A stretch of DNA of 10,244 bases. It comes from Pseudomonadales bacterium (GTDB taxonomy: Bacteria; Pseudomonadota; Gammaproteobacteria; Pseudomonadales; Azotimanducaceae). Positions within the stretch are counted from its first letter, which is position 1; each line of letters begins with the position of its first letter. Position numbers and translations under genes: made by a program. The notes under the pieces are model-generated. The model searched no databases and had not been told where the DNA came from. It saw only the letters and a list, made by a program, of their open reading frames with translations. The stretch is taken from NCBI GenBank assembly GCA_021295935.1, contig JAGWBL010000023.1, positions 1 to 10,244 on the forward strand. The letters run 5' to 3'. Positions 5,752 to 10,244 of this stretch are shown piece after piece.

Positions 5752-7167
5752 ATGAAAAGACACGAGTTCTTCATAGGTGGAGCATGGGTCGATGCCTCCG
5801 GGCGCGAGACCCTGGACGTCATCAATCCGGCGACGGAACTGCCCATGGGATCCATAGCGCTCGGCACGCAGGAAGATCTGGACCAAGCCGTGGAGGCCGC
5901 AGCGGCAGCGTTCGAGTCCTACGCCCAGAGCTCGCGAGGCGAACGCATTGCGCTTTTCGAGCGAATCATCGACGAGTACAAGGCTCGCATGGACGAGATG
6001 GGCAGGGTTATCAGTCTGGAGATGGGCGCGCCCATAGACTTCGCCATCGCCGCCCAGGCGACAAGAGGGCTGATTCACTTCACCACCGCGCTGGAGGTCC
6101 TGAAGGAGTTTCAGTTCGAGGAGACCATGGGCCATTCGTTGGTGGTGCTCGAACCCATCGGCGTTTGCGGGTGCATCACACCCTGGAACTGGCCGGCCAA
6201 CCAGATCGGTTGCAAGGTGGCCCCCGCCATGGCGGCGGGTTGCACCGTGGTCCTCAAGCCGTCCGAGATCGCTCCGTTCAACGCCATGTTGCTGGCGGAT
6301 GTCCTCCAGGCCGCCGGTGTGCCCGCCGGCGTGTTCAATCTCATCAACGGAACGGGCCCGGACTTGGGTGCAGCCATTGCATCTCATCCGGGGATCGACA
6401 TGGTCTCGTTCACGGGTTCTACTCGAGCCGGAATCGACGTCGCACGAAGGGCGGCTCCAACGGTGAAGCGGGTCGCGCAGGAATTGGGTGGCAAGTCGGC
6501 GAACATCATTCTTGACGACTGCGAGTTCGAGCAGGCGGTTGCGCGGGACATGCGTCTGCTTTGCATGAACAGCGGCCAATCGTGCAACGCTCCCTCCCGG
6601 ATGCTGGTTCCCGAGGACCGCCTGGACGACGCTGCTCGGATCGCGGCGAGGGTCGCATCCGAAATCCACGTTGGCGATCCGTCGTCGAGTTCCACCAACA
6701 TGGGTCCGGTCGCGTCGGAGGCACAGTTCCACAAGGTGCAAGGCTTGATCAGGAAGGGGATCGAAGAAGGCGCGGAGTTGGAGTGTGGCGGTCCCGGTCG
6801 CCCGGAGGGACTCGACACCGGCTTCTATGTGAAGCCCACGGTGTTCTCGAAGCTGTCCAACGACATGACCATCGCTCGGGAGGAAATCTTCGGGCCGGTG
6901 CTGGCTCTGATCGGATACAAGGACGACGACGATGCCGTGCGGATCGCCAACGACAGTTCCTACGGTCTGTCGGCGTACATTTCTTCAGGAAATCCGGAGC
7001 GCGCCCGGTCCGTGGCGCGCCGGCTGCGAACTGGCAACGTTCACATGAACGGCGCACCGGTGGACAACGCTGCTCCGTTCGGAGGATTCAAGCGGTCAGG
7101 CAATGGACGGGAGCGAGGCCGCTACGGATTCGAGGAATTTCTTGAGGTCAAGGCCATCGTCGGCTAG
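5752..7167 (+). CDS. NAD(P)-dependent aldehyde dehydrogenase, copy 1
   Basis: 471 residues from ATG at 5752, which has GAGGTG five to seven bases upstream; an in-frame ATG at 5734 has no spaced ribosome site and adds six residues. It oxidises an aldehyde to the acid in the cytoplasm. Full-length ALDH superfamily fold: TPWNWP with catalytic-site Asn146; KPSE (169-172), whose Glu three after Lys usually favours NAD over NADP; FTGSTRAG (220-227) in the dinucleotide site; ELGGKSAN with general-base Glu244; NSGQSCNAPSR with nucleophile Cys278; REEIFGPVL; and PFGGFKRSGNGRERGRYG near the end. The GQSCNAP(S/T)RMLVP signature resembles the branch containing Rhodococcus CddD (6-oxolauric acid dehydrogenase), recalled from memory. 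It is a paralogue of the next gene. Natural substrate not determinable; it follows the sensor phosphatase by 111 bases on the same strand. Confidence 0.95.
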   Translation: MKRHEFFIGGAWVDASGRETLDVINPATELPMGSIALGTQEDLDQAVEAAAAAFESYAQSSRGERIALFERIIDEYKARMDEMGRVISLEMGAPIDFAIAAQATRGLIHFTTALEVLKEFQFEETMGHSLVVLEPIGVCGCITPWNWPANQIGCKVAPAMAAGCTVVLKPSEIAPFNAMLLADVLQAAGVPAGVFNLINGTGPDLGAAIASHPGIDMVSFTGSTRAGIDVARRAAPTVKRVAQELGGKSANIILDDCEFEQAVARDMRLLCMNSGQSCNAPSRMLVPEDRLDDAARIAARVASEIHVGDPSSSSTNMGPVASEAQFHKVQGLIRKGIEEGAELECGGPGRPEGLDTGFYVKPTVFSKLSNDMTIAREEIFGPVLALIGYKDDDDAVRIANDSSYGLSAYISSGNPERARSVARRLRTGNVHMNGAPVDNAAPFGGFKRSGNGRERGRYGFEEFLEVKAIVG

Positions 7168-7174
7168 CTGTCTC

Positions 7175-7194
7175 GCCGCAGGCTGCCTTGCGGC
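7175..7194 (+). terminator. Stem-loop after aldehyde dehydrogenase copy 1
   Basis: GCCGCA (7175-7180) pairs perfectly with TGCGGC (7189-7194); two more G-C pairs can form inside across a bulged T. It begins seven bases after the stop codon. No T-run follows, so it may only attenuate or protect the transcript between the two dehydrogenase genes. Confidence 0.35.
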
Positions 7195-7219
7195 CGGTAC
7201 CAGTGGGGGCGGCCGGCCG

Positions 7220-7312
7220 ATGACCATGCGATTCCACCGGAGCCGAGACAACGCCATGAGTCTTGCGGCGAACCCCCCGAGACGCATGCTCGCGGTGGTA
7301 CGCTATCGATGA
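7220..7312 (+). CDS. Possible 30-codon leader ORF before aldehyde dehydrogenase copy 2
   Basis: ATG at 7220 opens an Arg-rich 30-residue frame (begins MTMRFHRSRDNA) ending in TGA at 7310-7312. The stop overlaps, as ATGA, an in-frame ATG (7309) of the dehydrogenase gene. Such an overlap is common in translational coupling. The ribosome site is only a distant G-run and the peptide resembles no family I know, so it may be chance. Confidence 0.2.
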   Translation: MTMRFHRSRDNAMSLAANPPRRMLAVVRYR

Positions 7313-7341
7313 CGGGACAGCAATTTCTTGCAACCGGGAAC

Positions 7342-7356
7342 GAAGGAAGCAAATTG
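7342..7356 (+). promoter_or_regulatory. Ribosome binding site favouring a TTG start at 7354
   Basis: GAAGGAAG (7342-7349) precedes TTG AAC AAC by four bases. The resulting protein has the same length and N-terminal alignment as the upstream paralogue, which supports the TTG over the ATG at 7309. Confidence 0.55.
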
Positions 7357-8772
7357 AACAACTTGGATCGCTTTTACATCAATGGATCTTGGGTCGAGCC
7401 GCTTTCCGGCGGATCGCTTGAGATCGTCAATCCAGCCACTGAAGAGTCTTTTGCCAAGATCCCATTGGGTTCGGCAGCGGACGTCGATGCGGCAGTGGAT
7501 GCTGCGTCCGCCGCGTTCGAGTCGTTTTCGACTACCACGAGGGACGAGCGCATCGCGTTGCTGGAGAGCATCATTGCCGAGTACCGGCCGCGCCTGGATG
7601 AGATTGCCGGTGTCGTGAGCAAGGAAATGGGCGCTCCGATCGGTCTCGCTCGCGCAGCGCAGGCCCCGGCCGCTCTTGCTCACCTCATGGTGACTCTTCA
7701 AGCATTGAAGTCGTTCAAGTTCGAGGAGAGGCTCGGCAATTCGCTGGTGGTCCTGGAGCCGGCTGGAGTGTGCGGAATGATCACTCCCTGGAACTGGCCT
7801 CTCAACCAAATTTCCTGCAAGGTTGCCGCCGCATTGGCGGCGGGGTGCACGATGGTGCTGAAGCCGTCGGAGATCGCGCCGTTGAACGCCGTCCTGTTCA
7901 CGGAGGTGATGGATGCCGCTGGCACTCCGCCGGGCGTGTTCAATCTGGTGCACGGCGAAGGAACGGTGGTTGGGGCCGCCATCTCATCGCACCCCAAGGT
8001 CGATGTTGTGTCGTTCACCGGATCGACCCGCGCCGGGGTTGATGTCGCTCGTAGAGCCGCTCCGTCGGTGAAGCGGGTCTGTCAGGAACTCGGGGGGAAG
8101 TCTGCCAACATCATCCTCGAAGATTGCGACTTCGACAAGGTCGTCGCCAGGGACACGCTCAACATGTGCTCGAATACCGGCCAATCTTGCAATGCGCCTA
8201 CGCGCATGTTGGTGCCGCACTCACGGATGGAGGAAGCTGCCGAAATCGCGTCTGAGGCGACCAAGAAGGTGAGGGTCGGAGATCCAGGCTCCAGGGACAC
8301 GACCATGGGACCGCTCTCGTCCGAGGTCCAGTTCAACAAGGTACAGCGGCTGATAGAGAAGGGGATCGAGGAGGGCGCCCAGCTTGCCTGCGGCGGCCTG
8401 GGCCGTCCCGACGGACTGAATGTCGGATTCTTCGTGAAGCCGACGGTGTTCTCGCACGTCACGAACGACATGTCGATCGCGCGTGAGGAGATCTTCGGAC
8501 CTGTACTGTCGCTGATTGGGTACGAGGACGAGAACGACGCCGTTCGCATCGCGAACGACACGGACTACGGTCTGTCCGGATACGTGTCTTCCGCGGACAC
8601 GGCGAGAGCCAGCGCGATTGCCCGTCGCATCCGATCGGGCAACGTTCACATCAACGGATCGTCCTTCGATGCGGGCGCACCCTTTGGCGGTTACAAGCAG
8701 TCGGGAAACGGCCGCGAGTTCGGTCGCTACGGAATGGAGGAGTTCTTGGAGCCGAAGGCGATCATCGGCTAG
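7354..8772 (+). CDS. NAD(P)-dependent aldehyde dehydrogenase, copy 2
   Basis: 472 residues from TTG at 7354, supported by AGGAAG ending four bases upstream and by alignment of its N-terminus (NNLDRFYINGSWVEP) with copy 1. The ATG at 7309 in the same frame adds 15 non-conserved residues, has a poor ribosome site, and remains an alternative. All catalytic features are present: TPWNWP with Asn147, KPSE (170-173), FTGSTRAG, ELGGKSAN with Glu245, NTGQSCNAPTR with Cys279, EEIFGPVL and PFGGYKQSGNGREFGRYG. It matches copy 1 over the whole length at well over half of positions by eye, but differs just before the nucleophile (TLNMCSNTGQSC against RLLCMNSGQSC), in the substrate tunnel, so the two probably prefer different aldehydes. 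Synonymous changes are widespread, so the duplication is not recent. Same CddD-like branch, inferred from the signature only. Confidence 0.95.
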   Translation: MNNLDRFYINGSWVEPLSGGSLEIVNPATEESFAKIPLGSAADVDAAVDAASAAFESFSTTTRDERIALLESIIAEYRPRLDEIAGVVSKEMGAPIGLARAAQAPAALAHLMVTLQALKSFKFEERLGNSLVVLEPAGVCGMITPWNWPLNQISCKVAAALAAGCTMVLKPSEIAPLNAVLFTEVMDAAGTPPGVFNLVHGEGTVVGAAISSHPKVDVVSFTGSTRAGVDVARRAAPSVKRVCQELGGKSANIILEDCDFDKVVARDTLNMCSNTGQSCNAPTRMLVPHSRMEEAAEIASEATKKVRVGDPGSRDTTMGPLSSEVQFNKVQRLIEKGIEEGAQLACGGLGRPDGLNVGFFVKPTVFSHVTNDMSIAREEIFGPVLSLIGYEDENDAVRIANDTDYGLSGYVSSADTARASAIARRIRSGNVHINGSSFDAGAPFGGYKQSGNGREFGRYGMEEFLEPKAIIG

Positions 8773-8927
8773 CGTCCAAGATCAGGCTGCAGGGAATCCG
8801 CTTGTGAAGCTCACGCGTGGGTGGCATTGCTCCATCGTCGCGATCTGCTTGGCGCTTGACGGTGCAACACGCGAGGGATGAAACAAGTGACGGCTCGCGC
8901 GCAACCCAAGCCACGACAACTCATCAG

Positions 8928-8943
8928 ACTTGCTTGAGCAAGT
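8928..8943. repeat. Near-palindrome, 7-bp arms
   Basis: ACTTGCT and AGCAAGT are perfect inverted arms around the two bases TG. The short centre suits a protein-binding dyad better than an RNA hairpin. It shares the ACTTG/CAAGT core with the repeats upstream of the sensor phosphatase. Confidence 0.4.
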
Positions 8944-8954
8944 GTCGGTTTCAA

Positions 8955-8982
8955 GACGTCATGCTGCATGGGCCGTGACGTC
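8955..8982. repeat. Nested inverted repeat with GACGTCA arms
   Basis: GACGTCA (8955-8961) and TGACGTC (8976-8982) are perfect inverted copies around 14 bases, and the left part also contains the palindrome CATGCTGCATG (8960-8970). It can fold as a hairpin at the convergent gene ends and may end transcription on either strand or bind a regulator. Confidence 0.4.
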
Positions 8983-8998
8983 CAGTCCCGTGGTCAGA

Positions 8999-9011
8999 AC
9001 AACTGAGTTGT
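8999..9011. repeat. 13-base palindrome ACAACTGAGTTGT
   Basis: Six-base arms around a single central G, perfect. ACAACT also occurs alone at 8917-8922. This is the third dyad in 84 bases, in a region with no gene. Confidence 0.35.
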
Positions 9012-9138
9012 ACAAGAGAGAACGCCACGGAAGCACACCCGCGAAATTCTGGAATTGCATGGCGGACTGAGTGCCGGACTGACCTGCCAGTACGCCAGTG
9101 CGATTGTCATTCAGGTTCGGATGTTCACGCTCGCATGA

Positions 9139-9155
9139 AGACGACTCATTCGTCT
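9139..9155 (-). terminator. Small hairpin enclosing the stop codon of the last minus-strand gene
   Basis: AGACGA (9139-9144) and TCGTCT (9150-9155) pair around five bases, and the TGA stop of the small membrane protein (9146-9148) lies in the loop. With six pairs and no T-run it is weak as a terminator but could mark the 3' end of the operon. Confidence 0.25.
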
Positions 9156-9286
9156 GCGCGACTCGGGTCCTTGTCGCCTCCGTACTTTCGCACGATTCGC
9201 CACGCGCCGATGGATATGCCGATCCCTGCGGTCAGGGCGATTCCCGTGAACAGGAACGCCATGACCTCGGACGAGAAGAACTCCAA
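9146..9286 (-). CDS. Small single-span membrane protein, 46 residues
   Basis: Start taken as TTG at 9286 because GAGGG lies eight bases upstream, inside the stop region of the MOSC gene; an ATG at 9262 would give 38 residues but has GAGG only two bases away. The product starts MEFFSSEV, has one hydrophobic span at about residues 8-29 (MAFLFTGIALTAGIGISIG) rich in Gly, Ile and Ala, and ends in a hydrophilic tail beginning RIVRKYGGDK, which predicts a cytoplasmic C-terminus. It starts 11 bases after the MOSC stop, so it is probably translated from the same message. No known family is recognised. It could be a small membrane partner of the upstream proteins or an unrelated small protein. Confidence 0.6.
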   Translation of the reverse strand: MEFFSSEVMAFLFTGIALTAGIGISIGAWRIVRKYGGDKDPSRADE

Positions 9287-9297
9287 CGGACGAACCC

Positions 9298-9936
9298 TCA
9301 AGTACCCACAAGTCGCGTCAACCGAGTTCGCTCCCGCTCGGCGACCGGGGATGCGAGCACCCTTTGCACCCATGCCTCGTCCGGCGACGGTTCGTAGTAC
9401 TGCTTGAACAACTCAATCAGGGAGATCCTCGCTTCATCTTCGCCGGACTCGGGCTGGATCAGCGACACTCGCACCCTGGGCGATGCCAGCCCTTCGGTCA
9501 GCACTCTGCAATAGCAACCCGGAAGCTCCGCTCGCCGAAATCCGATCGGGAATCGAGAGTCGTTCATGCGCCGGCCGAGCGTGGCGCAGGGTATCCGAGG
9601 CGCAGTGACCTGCAGAGTCAAATCTCCTGACGTCAACCGATCGCCGATGTACAAGTCGCGGCTCGACAATCCCTCGATCGTCAGGTTGTCGCCGAAACTG
9701 CCTGGCGGAACGGATCGGCCCAGTTGCCGCTCCCACCAGTTGTAATCTTGCTGGCCATAGACATAGACCGCTTGGTCGGCACCTCCATGGTGCCTTCGAT
9801 CGTACACGGTGTCTCCAGCGAGACCGTTGACCGTGACCATGACGGGGTGGTCGACGGGCGTCTTGAAGATCCCCGTCCTGCTTCCACCCAACTCGCAGGC
9901 TCTTCCGACATTGACAGACCGGATTCGCATGCCCAC
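9298..9936 (-). CDS. MOSC-domain protein, YiiM-like
   Basis: 212 residues from GTG at 9936, which has GGAG 11 bases upstream; ATG at 9930 is a close alternative. Segments typical of the MOSC beta-barrel appear in order: GDTVYDRRHHGGADQAVYVY (41-60), GSFGDNLTIEGL (79-90), IGDRL (97-101) and PRIPCATLGRRM (113-124). Cys117 is the conserved MOSC cysteine, in the place where YiiM-type proteins have PC. The C-terminal 50 residues look helical, fitting the three-helix 3-alpha domain found after MOSC in YiiM. Family members bind molybdenum cofactor or transfer sulfur; YiiM reduces N-hydroxylated compounds such as 6-N-hydroxylaminopurine. Whether this protein has that activity is inference. It starts 14 bases after the YbjQ-family stop and is followed 11 bases later by a small membrane protein. 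Confidence 0.9.
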   Translation of the reverse strand: MGMRIRSVNVGRACELGGSRTGIFKTPVDHPVMVTVNGLAGDTVYDRRHHGGADQAVYVYGQQDYNWWERQLGRSVPPGSFGDNLTIEGLSSRDLYIGDRLTSGDLTLQVTAPRIPCATLGRRMNDSRFPIGFRRAELPGCYCRVLTEGLASPRVRVSLIQPESGEDEARISLIELFKQYYEPSPDEAWVQRVLASPVAERERTRLTRLVGT

Positions 9937-9950
9937 GAAACCGATGACTC

Positions 9951-10244
9951 CTACTCGTCCTCCACGATCACCGCCGTGCCATAGGCCAGCATCTCGGCAG
10001 CGCCTTGCATCAAGACCGAGGTGGTGAATCTCATGCCCACCACGGCATTAGCGCCCATCTCCGCAGCTCTGGCTTGCAGCCGGTCGAGACTCTGCTCCCG
10101 ACTCTCAGCAACGAGCTTGGCATATTCGCGTACTTCACCGCCGACAAGATTGCGGAAGCCGGCAACGAAATCGTGACCGAGATGACGGGCTCGAACCGTG
10201 TTTCCTCGGACGACGCCGAGAGTCATGACGATCTTCTTTCCTTG
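9951..10244 (-). CDS. YbjQ-family (UPF0145, DUF74) protein, 5' end outside window
   Basis: 97 residues are visible and the frame stays open to the right edge. An ATG at 10226 could pass as a start, but the upstream codons read QGKKIV, matching the conserved (E)GKKIV N-terminal strand of YbjQ proteins that is followed by LGVVRG; so the true start lies about ten residues beyond the window. Family features: IVMTLGVVRGNTVRARHL, the DF-FRNLVGGEV-EY segment, a helix with ESREQSLDRLQARAAEMGANAVVGMRF and a last strand AVIVEDE. YbjQ proteins are small pentameric ring proteins of unknown or loosely assigned metal-binding function. The stop is 14 bases before the MOSC start, making this the first visible gene of a three-gene minus-strand unit. 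Confidence 0.92.
   Translation of the reverse strand, partial: QGKKIVMTLGVVRGNTVRARHLGHDFVAGFRNLVGGEVREYAKLVAESREQSLDRLQARAAEMGANAVVGMRFTTSVLMQGAAEMLAYGTAVIVEDE

Larger units (their letters stand above)
8773..9145. other. 373-base convergent intergenic region without a convincing gene
   Basis: This stretch separates the plus-strand dehydrogenase from the minus-strand YbjQ/MOSC operon, both of which end into it. No frame in it has family character or a good ribosome site; a 19-codon ATG frame at 8878-8937 has GAGG too close to its start. It holds three inverted repeats within 84 bases (8928-9011), a GGACTGA direct repeat near 9064-9082 and a small hairpin at its right border. No T-rich terminator is seen on either strand. 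Confidence 0.6.

Noticed and set aside
5686..6741. A 351-codon minus-strand frame opposite aldehyde dehydrogenase copy 1
   Set aside because: A similar shadow exists opposite copy 2 (7303-7953), as expected when two paralogues share codon bias; both are antisense artefacts.
5752..8772. Tandem repeat or recent duplication at the DNA level
   Set aside because: The two dehydrogenases are similar as proteins, but synonymous positions are extensively changed, so there is no recent repeat or recombination unit.
8878..8937. A 19-codon frame (MKQVTARAQPKPRQLIRLA) whose stop falls in the centre of an inverted repeat
   Set aside because: GAGG sits only one to two bases before the ATG, there is no known leader-peptide character and no gene follows on the same strand.
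1..10244. CRISPR array, insertion sequence, integrase, toxin-antitoxin or phage-defence genes
   Set aside because: No spaced direct repeats, transposase motifs, terminal inverted repeats or defence-type domains were found in any frame read.

Overview
The window is protein-coding bacterial DNA of moderately high GC content. It has tight gene spacing and Shine-Dalgarno-led starts, several of them TTG. The ECF sigma factor (with an SFSKSQL-type region 4), the YbjQ and MOSC housekeeping genes and the acidic exported protein suggest an environmental Pseudomonadota, possibly a gammaproteobacterium. That placement is an inference from protein style, not from a marker gene. No rRNA, tRNA, CRISPR array, insertion sequence or phage gene was seen.

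Layout. Positions 1-1421 (minus strand) hold a compact regulatory operon: ECF sigma factor, membrane-anchored anti-sigma factor lacking a zinc motif, and the first 79 codons of an exported protein that runs off the left edge. Upstream on the same strand (1523-2806) is a luciferase-like flavin monooxygenase with a long charged C-terminal tail. A 275-base divergent region (2807-3081) carries a perfect 7-bp hairpin/operator-like repeat, an 8-bp long-range inverted repeat and a possible -10 box. On the plus strand follow a large membrane sensor phosphatase (3082-5640) and two tandem paralogous aldehyde dehydrogenases (5752-7167 and 7354-8772). The phosphatase runs, in order, extracytoplasmic sensor, HAMP, coiled coil, SpoIIE/RsbU-type PP2C and STAS. 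A 373-base stretch without a convincing gene (8773-9145) has several inverted repeats. The right end (9146-10244, minus strand) holds a YbjQ-family gene (5' end outside the window), a MOSC-domain protein and a 46-residue single-span membrane protein, packed like one operon.

How it may work together. Two signal-transduction devices sit around enzymes acting on aldehydes. Luciferase-like monooxygenases and NAD-dependent aldehyde dehydrogenases both commonly handle aldehydes or related carbonyl compounds, so a stress-responsive carbonyl oxidation locus is a reasonable hypothesis, but nothing in the sequence proves that the modules are co-regulated. The most unusual item is the phosphatase-STAS fusion, which joins a partner-switch phosphatase to a likely phosphorylatable STAS domain in a single transmembrane chain, with no kinase gene visible nearby.
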